Assembly (NCBI RefSeq): GCF_001188955.3
Contig: NZ_JPRF03000031.1
Coordinates: forward strand, 27,036-91,035
Direction of reading: 5' to 3'
Length of the DNA stretch: 64,000 bases
Origin: Kitasatospora aureofaciens
GTDB taxonomy: Bacteria > Actinomycetota > Actinomycetes > Streptomycetales > Streptomycetaceae
Numbering within the stretch: the stretch's first letter is position 1; each line of letters begins with the position of its first letter. The translations under genes and the position numbers were made by a program. The notes under the pieces are model-generated. The model had not been told where the DNA came from, did not search any database, and saw only the letters and a list, made by a program, of their open reading frames with translations. Of this stretch, positions 9,471-17,374 are shown in pieces.

Positions 9471-10235
9471 GTGTCCCACACCGACCAGTCCCGGCAGGCG
9501 CCGGTACTGCACCTGGAGGACGTCACCCGCGTCCACGGCCAGGGCGCCGCCGAGGTCCAGGCCCTGCGCGGCGTCGACCTCAAGGTCCACCCCGGCGAGT
9601 TCGTCGCCGTCATGGGCCCGTCCGGCTCCGGCAAGTCCACCCTGCTCACCCTCGCCGGCGGCCTCGACACCCCGACCACCGGCCAGGTCCTGGTCGAAGG
9701 CGTCGCCCTCGGCACCCTCAGCCGCAAGAAGCTCGCCCAGGTCCGGCGCCGCTCCATCGGCTACGTCTTCCAGGACTACAACCTGATACCGGCCCTCACC
9801 GCCGCCGAGAACATCTCACTGCCGCGCGAACTCGACGGCCTGTCCGCCCGAGCCGCCCGCCGTGAGGCCCTCGCCGCCCTGGAGGAACTCGGCATCCCCG
9901 AACTCGCCGACCGCTTCCCCGACGACATGTCCGGCGGCCAGCAGCAGCGCGTCGCCATCGCCCGCGCCCTGATCGGCGAGCGCCGACTCGTCCTCGCCGA
10001 CGAACCCACCGGCGCCCTCGACTCCACCACCGGCGAAGCCGTCCTCGCCGTCCTGCGCGCCCGCTGCGACGCCGGCGCCGCCGCCATGATGGTCACCCAC
10101 GAAGCCCGCCACGCCGCCTGGGCCGACCGCGTCGTCTTCCTGCGCGACGGCCGCATGGTCGACGAGTCCGTCAGCCAGGACGCCGCCAGCCTCCTCGTCA
10201 GCGCCGCCGCCAACAGCAGGAAGGTGGACGAGTGA
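9471..10235 (+). CDS. ABC transporter ATP-binding protein (MacB/LolD type)
   Basis: 254-aa ATPase of the MacB/LolD class that partners FtsX-type permeases. Walker A GPSGSGKST (Lys55), Q-loop YVFQDYNLIP, signature DMSGGQQQRVAIARAL, Walker B LVLADEPTGALD and the H-loop MMVTHEARHA are intact. GTG start preceded by the purine-rich AGAGGGGGGAA about 5 nt away. It follows padR by 85 bp and its stop overlaps the permease start by 4 bp, so the two are translationally coupled. Likely powers export or extraction of a lipophilic compound or peptide; the substrate is unknown. Confidence 0.93.
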   Translation: MSHTDQSRQAPVLHLEDVTRVHGQGAAEVQALRGVDLKVHPGEFVAVMGPSGSGKSTLLTLAGGLDTPTTGQVLVEGVALGTLSRKKLAQVRRRSIGYVFQDYNLIPALTAAENISLPRELDGLSARAARREALAALEELGIPELADRFPDDMSGGQQQRVAIARALIGERRLVLADEPTGALDSTTGEAVLAVLRARCDAGAAAMMVTHEARHAAWADRVVFLRDGRMVDESVSQDAASLLVSAAANSRKVDE

Positions 10236-13102
10236 AGCCCGGAGCCTGGCGGCTCGCCCTGCGCATCGCCCGCCGCGACGCCCTGCGCGCCAAGGGCCGC
10301 AGCGCCCTCGTCGTCGCCATGGTCGCGCTGCCCGTCCTCGGCGTCACCGGCGCCGACGTGTTCTTCCGCAGCGCCACCCTCGAACCCGCCGAACGTGTCG
10401 TCCGCACCATGGGACAGGCCGACGGCCAACTGGAGCTGGTCGACCGCGGCGCCTCCGTCAAGCAGGCCCCCGACCCCGGCGACCACTCCTACCTGGCCGT
10501 CAACCCCAAGTACGAGACCAAGGACGGCGCCGCCCCCCACTACACCCCCGAGCAGCAGCGCTCCCGCGACACCGAACCCGCCCGGCTCGCCAGGGAACTG
10601 CTGCCGCCCGGCAGCACCCTGCTGACCGACTCCCCGGGCCCGGACACCGCCGCCAGCAGCACCGAGGGCCTGCTCACCACCCGCACCAGCGAAGCCGACC
10701 TGACCGACCCGGTCTGGCACGGCCGGCTCGACGTGATCGAGGGCAGCGCCCCCACCAACGACCAACAGGCCGCCGTCACCCGCGAGTTCCTCAACCGCTC
10801 CGGCCTGCGGATCGGCGACCGCACCACCGTCCGCGGCCTGGAGTCCACCCCCTTCACCATCACCGCCGTCGTCGAGTACCCCGGCGACCTCAAGGGCACC
10901 GAACTCGTCACCCGCCCCGGCACCCTGATCGGAAAGCTCCCCGGCGGCTCCGGCAGCTCCGGCCGCGACACCGCCGGCGCCACCCGCTGGCTCGTCAAGC
11001 TCCCCGCCGGCGCCACCCTCGACTGGGCCAAGGTCACCGAACTCAACGGCTACGGCTTCGTCCTCGCCTCCCGCAGCGTCATCCTCCACCCGCCGGCCCG
11101 CGCCGACGTGCCCTACTACGTCGAGATGGACCGGATCCACGGCGAGAGCGGCACCGCCCTGCTCGACCGCACCTACGTCGTCATCCTCGCCACCGTCGTC
11201 GGCATGGCCCTCCTGGAGATCGTCCTCCTCGCGGGCCCCGCCTTCGCCGTCGGGGCCCGGCGCTCACGGCGGCAGCTCGGCCTGCTCGCCGCCGCGGGCG
11301 GTGACCGCGCAAACGTCCGCGCGGTCGTCCTCGGCGGCGGCATCGTCCTCGGCCTCACCGGCGCCGCCCTCGGCCTCGGCCTCGGCGTCGCCCTGGTCGC
11401 CCTGCTGCGCCCCCGCGCGGAGGAGTACTCCGGCGCCCGCTTCGGCCACTTCAACCTCCAGCCGCTCGACCTGCTCGGCGTCCTCCTGGTCGGCCTCGTC
11501 ACCGGACTGCTCGCCGCCATCGTGCCCGCCGTCCAGGCCTCCCGCCAGGACGTCGTCTCCGCCCTCACCGGCCGCGACTCGCTCAAGCCACCGAGCCGCA
11601 AACTCGCCCTGCTCGGCCTGCTGATGCTCGGCGCCGGCAGCGCCCTCGCCCTGGTCGGCGCGACCAGCGGCTTCTCCAGCCGCACCCTCGCCGTCCTCGG
11701 CGGCTCACTCCTCGCCGAACTCGGCATGGTCGTCCTCGCCCCGTACCTCGTCGGCCTGTTCGGCAAGCTCGGCCGCTGGCTCCCGCTCGGCCCCCGGCTC
11801 GCCCTGCGCGACTCCGTCCGCCACCGCGGCCGCACCGCGCCCGCCGTCGCCGCCGTGATGGCCGCCGTCGCCGGCTCCGTCGCCGTCAACGTCTACCTCG
11901 CCAGCTACGACGAGCAGTACCGCCGCGAGTACGTCGCCGCCGGCCCGCCCGGCGCCGTCATCCTCGGCACCGGCTACGGCACCGGCACCGAGACCAAACT
12001 GCTGCCGCAGATGCGCGACACCGTGGAACGCAGCATCACCGCCCTCGGCCCGCGCGCCGACGTCTCCCACGTCGACTACAAGGGCGACTGCCAGGACGGC
12101 AACCCCTGCGGCTACATCCAGGTCATGCCGCCCAAGGAACGACGCTGCCCGGTCTTCGACCGCGACACCGACGACCCGGTCGAACCCGGCGAGATCAAGC
12201 GCGTGATGAGCACCGACCCGCGCTGCCAGGTCAACGAACGCCGCGGCAGCCAGTACGGCGACCTCACCGCCGGCGACGCCAACCTGCTGCGCAACCTCTA
12301 CGGCGTCACCGACCCGGCCGCCGGCCAGGCCCTCACCGCCGGCAAGGCCGTGGTCTTCGACCCGCGCTACTTCGAAAACGGCAAGGTCGTCCTGCGGTAC
12401 AGCGAGCCGATCACCACCGGCGCCGACGGCGCGCGCACCAAGCCGAAGAACATCGAGACCACCGTCGACGCCGTCCTCGCCCCCTCCGCGATGCCGGCCC
12501 CCGGCCAGCTCGTGATCAGCCCGGACACCGCCACCCGCCTCGGCTTCACCACCAGGCCGGCCGGCTCCGTCTGGCTGCCCGGCACGGCCCCCTCCGACGG
12601 CGACCAGCAGAAGGCCGACGGCGCCCTCGCCAAGCTCACCGACCACACCGTCCTCAGCGTCGAACGCGGCTACCAGTCCAAGGCCGGACTCGTCGGCCTC
12701 GGCCTGGCCGGCTTCGCCGGACTCGTCGCCCTCGGCGCGGCCGGCATCGCCACCGGACTGGCCGCCGCCGACTCCCAACGCGACCTCACCACGCTCGCCG
12801 CGGTCGGCGCCGAACCACGCATCCGCCGCTCGCTCTCCGGCTTCCAGTGCGGGGTCATCGCCGCCATGGGCACCCTGCTCGGCGCCGTCTGCGGACTCCT
12901 GCCCGCCGTCGCCCTGCGCAAGGTCCAGGGCCTCGCCGCCGACTACCCCGGCATCAGCCCCGAGGAACTCGCCGACAAGTCGTCCGTGGTCCTGCCCTGG
13001 CCCACCATCGCCGCCACCGTCGTGGTGCTGCCGCTGCTCGCGGCGGCGCTGGCCGCGCTGCTCACCCGCTCGCGGATCTCGCTGCTGCGCCGCACCGGCT
13101 GA
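10232..13102 (+). CDS. FtsX-like ABC transporter permease
   Basis: 956-aa permease with two FtsX repeats. A membrane anchor lies at residues 28-45, a large extracytoplasmic domain follows (to about 310), then three helices (about 312-335, 365-390, 410-435), a middle hydrophobic block (about 455-510), a second soluble domain (about 550-810), and three C-terminal helices. The GTG start overlaps the ATPase stop (GTGA). Its size and two-module form match actinobacterial mechanotransmission-type exporters (MacB-like, BceB-like) that usually handle antimicrobial compounds. With padR it forms a likely self-induced efflux operon. Substrate not predictable. Confidence 0.9.
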   Translation: MKPGAWRLALRIARRDALRAKGRSALVVAMVALPVLGVTGADVFFRSATLEPAERVVRTMGQADGQLELVDRGASVKQAPDPGDHSYLAVNPKYETKDGAAPHYTPEQQRSRDTEPARLARELLPPGSTLLTDSPGPDTAASSTEGLLTTRTSEADLTDPVWHGRLDVIEGSAPTNDQQAAVTREFLNRSGLRIGDRTTVRGLESTPFTITAVVEYPGDLKGTELVTRPGTLIGKLPGGSGSSGRDTAGATRWLVKLPAGATLDWAKVTELNGYGFVLASRSVILHPPARADVPYYVEMDRIHGESGTALLDRTYVVILATVVGMALLEIVLLAGPAFAVGARRSRRQLGLLAAAGGDRANVRAVVLGGGIVLGLTGAALGLGLGVALVALLRPRAEEYSGARFGHFNLQPLDLLGVLLVGLVTGLLAAIVPAVQASRQDVVSALTGRDSLKPPSRKLALLGLLMLGAGSALALVGATSGFSSRTLAVLGGSLLAELGMVVLAPYLVGLFGKLGRWLPLGPRLALRDSVRHRGRTAPAVAAVMAAVAGSVAVNVYLASYDEQYRREYVAAGPPGAVILGTGYGTGTETKLLPQMRDTVERSITALGPRADVSHVDYKGDCQDGNPCGYIQVMPPKERRCPVFDRDTDDPVEPGEIKRVMSTDPRCQVNERRGSQYGDLTAGDANLLRNLYGVTDPAAGQALTAGKAVVFDPRYFENGKVVLRYSEPITTGADGARTKPKNIETTVDAVLAPSAMPAPGQLVISPDTATRLGFTTRPAGSVWLPGTAPSDGDQQKADGALAKLTDHTVLSVERGYQSKAGLVGLGLAGFAGLVALGAAGIATGLAAADSQRDLTTLAAVGAEPRIRRSLSGFQCGVIAAMGTLLGAVCGLLPAVALRKVQGLAADYPGISPEELADKSSVVLPWPTIAATVVVLPLLAAALAALLTRSRISLLRRTG

Positions 13103-13156
13103 GACCGGCGGCTGCTCCCCGTCACCCCTGTCCGCGCGGCCGCGGCGGGGGTGACG

Positions 13157-13213
13157 GCGGTTGCGGGGGCGGTGGAGGCGGGGGTGGCAGCGGTTGCGGG
13201 GGCGGTGGAGGCG
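13157..13213. repeat. 24-bp direct repeat in G-rich intergenic DNA
   Basis: A 24-bp unit beginning GCGGTTGCGGGGGCGG occurs twice without change, at 13157-13180 and 13190-13213, 33 bp apart. It is embedded in a strongly G-biased stretch (13145-13232) with many runs of three or more G on the plus strand, between the permease stop and the dipeptidase start. G-quadruplex formation is possible; no gene is seen here. Confidence 0.7.
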
Positions 13214-13302
13214 ACGGGGGTGACGGAGGTTACAGCCCCGACGGCGTCCGGCACCCGGAGGGCCGGGGCGGGCACCCGCACGGGCGAACTACAGTCGTCG
13301 GT

Positions 13303-14706
13303 ATGACGAGAACCCCGGACAGCGCCGTCCGCTCCTTCATCGACCAGCACCAGGCCGCGTTCCTCGCCGACCTCTCCGAGTGGCTGGCCATCCCCTCGGT
13401 CTCCGCCGACCCCGAGCGGGCCGGCGACGTGCGCCGCTCCGCCGAGTGGCTGGCGGCCAAGCTGCGCGGGACCGGCTTCCCGGTCGCCGAGGTGTGGGAG
13501 ACCGACGGGCTGCCCGCGGTGTTCGCCGAGTGGCCGTCCGGGGACCCGTCCGCGCCGACCGTGCTGGTCTACGGGCACCACGACGTGCAGCCCGCCGCCA
13601 AGGAGGACGGCTGGGACACCGACCCCTTCACCCCGACCGTCGTCGGCGAGCGGCTGTACGCGCGCGGCGCGGCCGACGACAAGGGCCAGGTCTTCTTCCA
13701 CACCCTCGGCGTTCGCGCCCACCTGGCCGCCACCGGCCGCACCGCGCCGGCCGTCACCCTCAAGCTGCTGATCGAGGGCGAGGAGGAGTCCGGCTCGCCG
13801 CACTTCGCCGACCTGGTCCGGCGCGAGGCCGAGCGGCTGGCCGCCGACGTGGTGGTCATCTCCGACACCGGCATGTGGTCCGAGACCACCCCGACCGTGT
13901 GCACCGGCATGCGCGGCCTCGCGGACGCCCAGCTCGACCTGTACGGGCCGGACACCGACATCCACTCCGGCTCCTTCGGCGGCGCCGTCCCCAACCCGGC
14001 CCAGGTCGCGGCCGAACTGGCCGCCGCCCTGCACGACGACGACCGCAGGGTCGCGATCCCGGGCTTCTACGACGGGATCGTGGAACTGACCGAGCGCGAG
14101 CGCGAGCTGTTCGCCGAACTGCCCTTCGACGAGGCGCAGTGGCTGCGCGTCGCCAAGTCGTACGGCACCCGCGGCGAGGCCGGGTACTCCACCCTGGAGC
14201 GGGTCTGGGCCCGTCCGACCGCCGAGGTCAACGGCATCTGGGGCGGCTACACCGGCCCCGGCGGCAAGACCATCGTGCCGTCCTCGGCCCACCTCAAGCT
14301 GTCCTTCCGGCTGGTCGCCGGGCAGGAGGTGGAGAAGGTCCGCGAGGCCGTCCGGACCTGGGTCGCCGAGCAGGTGCCCGAGGGCATCCGGTACGAGCTG
14401 GTCTTCCCGGGCGCGACCCGGCCCTGCCTGACCCCGCTGGACCACCCGGCGCTGCAGTCCACCGTCCGCGCGATGGGCCGCGCCTTCGGGCAGAAGATCC
14501 TCTTCACCCGCGAGGGCGGTTCCGGCCCCGCGGCCGACCTGCAGGACGTGCTGGGCGCGCCGGTGCTGTTCCTCGGCATCTCGGTGCCCTCGGACGGCTG
14601 GCACTCGGTCAACGAGAAGGTCGAGCTGGACCTGCTGGCCAAGGGCGTCGAGACCGCCGCCTACCTGTGGGGCGACCTGGCCGAGAACTTCCGGCCCGGC
14701 GCGTGA
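13303..14706 (+). CDS. M20 family metallo-dipeptidase
   Basis: 467-aa zinc peptidase of family M20 (CNDP/ArgE/DapE clan), probably a cytosolic dipeptidase. Metal-site motifs: YGHHDVQP (His, Asp), GAADDKGQV (bridging Asp), EGEEESGSP (catalytic Glu pair), DTGMW, and a C-terminal GWHSVNEKVEL (His). The lid domain lies between (about 200-330). ATG start; no Shine-Dalgarno sequence, but TACAGT at 13290-13295 ends 7 nt before the ATG, so the mRNA may be leaderless. Length is normal for the family. Single gene, followed by repeats and nudC. Confidence 0.92.
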   Translation: MTRTPDSAVRSFIDQHQAAFLADLSEWLAIPSVSADPERAGDVRRSAEWLAAKLRGTGFPVAEVWETDGLPAVFAEWPSGDPSAPTVLVYGHHDVQPAAKEDGWDTDPFTPTVVGERLYARGAADDKGQVFFHTLGVRAHLAATGRTAPAVTLKLLIEGEEESGSPHFADLVRREAERLAADVVVISDTGMWSETTPTVCTGMRGLADAQLDLYGPDTDIHSGSFGGAVPNPAQVAAELAAALHDDDRRVAIPGFYDGIVELTERERELFAELPFDEAQWLRVAKSYGTRGEAGYSTLERVWARPTAEVNGIWGGYTGPGGKTIVPSSAHLKLSFRLVAGQEVEKVREAVRTWVAEQVPEGIRYELVFPGATRPCLTPLDHPALQSTVRAMGRAFGQKILFTREGGSGPAADLQDVLGAPVLFLGISVPSDGWHSVNEKVELDLLAKGVETAAYLWGDLAENFRPGA

Positions 14707-14787
14707 GCCCGCGCGCTGCGGGCGCGCCTCGTGTGGGCCCGCGCGCTGTCGGCCCGCGTGCCGTGGGGCCCGCGCGTTGTGGGCCCC
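14706..14787. repeat. Imperfect tandem GGCCCGCGCG-type repeats
   Basis: Three to four degenerate copies of a 15-17 bp unit (GGGCCCGCGCGCTGT and variants such as GGGGCCCGCGCGTTGTG) follow the dipeptidase stop. They can form GC-rich stems and may act as a weak terminator; there is no T-tract. Confidence 0.45.
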
Positions 14788-14812
14788 TTCGCGCACATCG
14801 CAGTCAGATCAC

Positions 14813-14824
14813 TCATCCGGATGA
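14813..14824. promoter_or_regulatory. 12-bp palindrome upstream of nudC
   Basis: TCATCCGGATGA is a perfect palindrome ending 24 bp before the nudC start. Its position suits an operator. No regulator is assigned. Confidence 0.35.
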
Positions 14825-14848
14825 TTCACCACGTGGGGATGGAACGAA

Positions 14849-15790
14849 GTGAGCACCGTGCCTGAGACCGAGCGCCCGCAGGCCCTGGCCCTGGCCAGGG
14901 CGGGGGTGGACCGGGCCGCCGAGCACCGGTTCGACGAGCCCTGGCTGGCCGCCGCCTGGAGCCACCCCACCACCCGGGTCCTGCCGATCGCCGGCGGCGA
15001 GGCCTTCGTCGTCGACACCGCGCAGGGCACCGAACTCGTCCTGCTGCCCTCCTTCGAGGCGCCGCAGACCGGGGACCGCTACTTCCTCGGCACCGACGAG
15101 GACGGCGTCTCCTACTTCGCGCTGGCCGGCGAGAGCCTGCCCGGGCGGCTGGACGGCGACGCCCGCCCGGCCGGCCTGCGCGAGGTCGGCGCGCTGCTGT
15201 CCGACCGCGACGCGGGCCTGCTGGTGCACGCCGTCGCCCTGGAGCACTGGCACCGGCTGCACAGCTTCTGCTCGCGCTGCGGCCACCCGACCGAGAAGGC
15301 CGGCGCCGGGCACGTGCGGCGCTGCACCTCCTGCGCGGCCGAGCACTACCCGCGCACCGACCCTGCGGTGATCATGGTGATCACCGACGAGCAGGACCGC
15401 TGCCTGCTCGGCCGCCAGGCCCTGTGGCCGGAGGGCCGCTGGTCCACGCTGGCCGGCTTCGTCGAGCCGGGGGAGTCGATCGAGCAGGCGGTGGCCCGTG
15501 AGGTCCAGGAGGAGGCGGGGGTGCGGGTCGGCGAGGTCCGGTACGTCGCCAGCCAGCCCTGGCCGTTCCCGTCCTCCCTGATGCTCGGCTTCATGGGCAA
15601 GGCCCTGCCCGGCGGCACCGACATCACCGTGGACGGCGAGGAACTGGCCGAGGCGCGCTGGTTCTCCCGCGAGGAGCTGCGCGCCGGGATGGAGGCCGGC
15701 GAGATCCTGCCGCCCTCCGGCATCTCGATCGCCCGCCACCTGGTCGAACTCTGGTACGGCGAGCCGCTGCCGTCGGCGGCGCGCTGGTAA
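14849..15790 (+). CDS. nudC: NAD(+) diphosphatase / NAD-cap RNA hydrolase NudC
   Basis: 313-aa Nudix hydrolase that splits NAD(H) into NMN and AMP and removes NAD caps from RNA. It has the NudC zinc ribbon with Cys141, Cys144, Cys159 and Cys162 (FCSRCG and RRCTSC), the Nudix box from Gly203 (GFVEPGESIEQAVAREVQEE), and the diagnostic SQPWPFP motif just after it that separates NudC from other Nudix enzymes. The GTG start is chosen at MSTVPETERPQ, with a weak GGAACGA upstream. Single gene ending in a strong intrinsic terminator. Confidence 0.93.
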   Translation: MSTVPETERPQALALARAGVDRAAEHRFDEPWLAAAWSHPTTRVLPIAGGEAFVVDTAQGTELVLLPSFEAPQTGDRYFLGTDEDGVSYFALAGESLPGRLDGDARPAGLREVGALLSDRDAGLLVHAVALEHWHRLHSFCSRCGHPTEKAGAGHVRRCTSCAAEHYPRTDPAVIMVITDEQDRCLLGRQALWPEGRWSTLAGFVEPGESIEQAVAREVQEEAGVRVGEVRYVASQPWPFPSSLMLGFMGKALPGGTDITVDGEELAEARWFSREELRAGMEAGEILPPSGISIARHLVELWYGEPLPSAARW

Positions 15791-15834
15791 TCCTGTACGA
15801 ATTCCCCGGCGACTGCGGGGAGTTCCGGGCCCGC

Positions 15835-15875
15835 GGGGGCGCGCGACTCAAGGTGCGCGCCCCCGATTTCCTTTT
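15835..15875 (+). terminator. Intrinsic terminator after nudC
   Basis: Perfect 10-bp stem GGGGGCGCGC/GCGCGCCCCC with a 10-nt loop, followed by GATTTCCTTTT. The T-rich tail orients it for the plus strand. A smaller CCCC/GGGG hairpin precedes it. Confidence 0.85.
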
Positions 15876-16031
15876 CCATCCCTTCCCGCACCCGCCACGA
15901 CCAGCTGTTCGTGGCCGGACGGGCCAGTTCTGCTACCGCCGGGCCCTCCGACGCCCCCACCGCCGACCCGCGCGGACGACATTGCCGGAAACGGCTGAAA
16001 CCGCGTCACCGCGCTCGCTACATTCACTCGG

Positions 16032-16871
16032 GTGACAATCCCCCGGGGCACCGCCCAATCCCCCAAATACCAGCGCCTCGCCGCCGACCTGCGCCGCCGG
16101 ATCGCCGAAGGCGAGTTCACCACCGACGCCGCCCTCCCCGTCGAGAGCGAACTGGAACGCCAGTACGGCGTCGCCCGCAACACCGTCCGGCTCGCCGTCG
16201 ACGTCCTGGTCAACGAAGGCCGCCTCGTCCGCCTCCAGGGCAAGGGCACCTACCTGCGCGAACACCCCGTCCTCGACCACCACGCCTACGGCCCCACCCT
16301 GCCCCCGGCACCCCGCGACTGCCTCGCCGCACCCTCCGACGTCTACCTCGGCGAAGCCGCCGAAGCCGGGCGCGAACTCAGCACCGACTTCGAGATGATG
16401 ATCGTCCGGGCCCGCGTCGACATCGCCGAACGCCTCGGACTGCGCCCCGGCGAGACCATCGTGGTCCGCCGCCAGCTGCGCCTGCTCGACCGCGAGCCGT
16501 ACTCCATCGAGGAGAGCCACTACCGGGCCGGCCTCGCCGCCGGCACCCCGCTGATGGAACCCGACCCCGTCGAGGGCGGGGACGAAGCCGTCCTCGCCGC
16601 CCTCGGACGCACCGAGATCGGCGCCGTCGACCACCTCGTCGCCCGGATGCCCGGCCCCGAGGAGGCCCAGTGGTTCCAGGGCGGCCCCGGCGTCCCGCTC
16701 GTGGTCCAGACCCGGGTCACCTACGACCGGCGCGGCCCCGTCCGGGTCATCGAGACCCGCTACTCGGCCGACCGCAGCCGGCTCGTCTACGGCATCGGCG
16801 ACCTCAGCGCGCGCACCACCCTGCCCGCCCCCGCCACCCCCGTCGACCCGGCCCGGGCCGACGCGCCGTGA
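16032..16871 (+). CDS. GntR family transcriptional regulator (HutC/UTRA type)
   Basis: 279-aa regulator with an N-terminal GntR winged helix (YQRLAADLRRRIAEGEF, PVESELERQYGVARNTVRLA, GKGTYLRE) and a C-terminal UTRA ligand domain (about 85-260; LRPGETIVVRRQLRLLDREP, EESHYRAG), placing it in the HutC subfamily. GTG start; TACATT at 16019-16024 ends 7 nt upstream and there is no Shine-Dalgarno sequence, so it is probably leaderless. No transporter or catabolic gene is adjacent, so its ligand and regulon are unknown. Confidence 0.9.
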   Translation: MTIPRGTAQSPKYQRLAADLRRRIAEGEFTTDAALPVESELERQYGVARNTVRLAVDVLVNEGRLVRLQGKGTYLREHPVLDHHAYGPTLPPAPRDCLAAPSDVYLGEAAEAGRELSTDFEMMIVRARVDIAERLGLRPGETIVVRRQLRLLDREPYSIEESHYRAGLAAGTPLMEPDPVEGGDEAVLAALGRTEIGAVDHLVARMPGPEEAQWFQGGPGVPLVVQTRVTYDRRGPVRVIETRYSADRSRLVYGIGDLSARTTLPAPATPVDPARADAP

Positions 16872-16907
16872 GGCTCGCCGACCCCGGCCGGCCGTCCCGA
16901 CGCCCGG

Positions 16908-17165
16908 TCAGGCGGCCAGGGCCTTCTTGACCTGGATCAGGCTCGGGTTCGTCATCACCACCTGCTCGCCGCCGCCCACCGGCTGGACCAGCACCGTCGG
17001 CACCGTCTGGTTGCCGTTGTTCACCGACTCCACGAAGGCCGCCGACGCCGGGTCCTCCTCGATGTTGATCTCGGTGTAACCGATGCCTTCACGGTCCAGC
17101 TGGCTCTTGAGTCGGTTGCAGTACCCACACCAGGTCGTGCTGTACATCGTCACGGTGCCGGACAT
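16908..17165 (-). CDS. mrx1: Mycoredoxin (glutaredoxin fold)
   Basis: 85-aa glutaredoxin-like oxidoreductase. The WCGYC active site (Cys13, Cys16) matches actinobacterial mycoredoxin-1, which reduces mycothiol mixed disulfides using mycothiol. TVPTVLV carries the cis-Pro substrate-binding loop, and the length is normal. ATG start with AAGGAG 9 nt upstream. It is divergent from uvrD2, a common neighbour in Streptomycetaceae. It is preceded by a perfect SigR promoter (17212-17237), so it should be induced by thiol oxidation through the sigR-rsrA system encoded 30 kb away. Confidence 0.93.
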   Translation of the reverse strand: MSGTVTMYSTTWCGYCNRLKSQLDREGIGYTEINIEEDPASAAFVESVNNGNQTVPTVLVQPVGGGEQVVMTNPSLIQVKKALAA

Positions 17166-17211
17166 CGAGGGGGCTCCTTCGGAAGAGGGGTTCGTACGGT
17201 CTCACAGCCGC

Positions 17212-17237
17212 AACGTCCACCGGGCGGCCGGCATTCC
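17212..17237 (-). promoter_or_regulatory. SigR-type promoter of mycoredoxin
   Basis: On the minus strand GGAAT (17237-17233) and GTT (17214-17212) are separated by exactly 18 bp, the consensus for the disulfide-stress sigma factor SigR. Transcription would start near 17205, about 40 nt before the mrx1 ATG. Confidence 0.85.
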
Positions 17238-17279
17238 GGCGCCCGTACCGACAGCGGCGACCCCGAACGGGACGCGGCG

Positions 17280-17309
17280 ATGCGGAGCGATGCGGAGGGA
17301 TGCGGAGGG
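17280..17309. repeat. Three 10-bp tandem repeats in mrx1-uvrD2 spacer
   Basis: ATGCGGAGCG, ATGCGGAGGG, ATGCGGAGGG in direct succession, one helical turn each, between the divergent mrx1 and uvrD2 genes. Possibly a regulator array or a slippage repeat. Confidence 0.65.
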
Positions 17310-17333
17310 ATCATCCTGCGATCACACCGGGCC

Positions 17334-17359
17334 TGTGGACAACCCCGCCCCCGTTGTCC
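17334..17359. promoter_or_regulatory. Inverted repeat with a DnaA-box match upstream of uvrD2
   Basis: TGTGGACAA (17334-17342) is the complement of TTGTCCACA, the preferred Streptomyces DnaA box. It forms half of an inverted repeat, GGACAAC (17337-17343) and GTTGTCC (17353-17359), with a 9-bp spacer, ending 15 bp before the uvrD2 ATG. Binding is inferred. Confidence 0.45.
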
Positions 17360-17374
17360 CACCGGGCTGAGAAG

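Noticed and set aside
13145..13232. CRISPR or minisatellite array in the G-rich repeats
   Set aside because: Only two repeat copies, no spacers of uniform length, no cas genes anywhere in the window.
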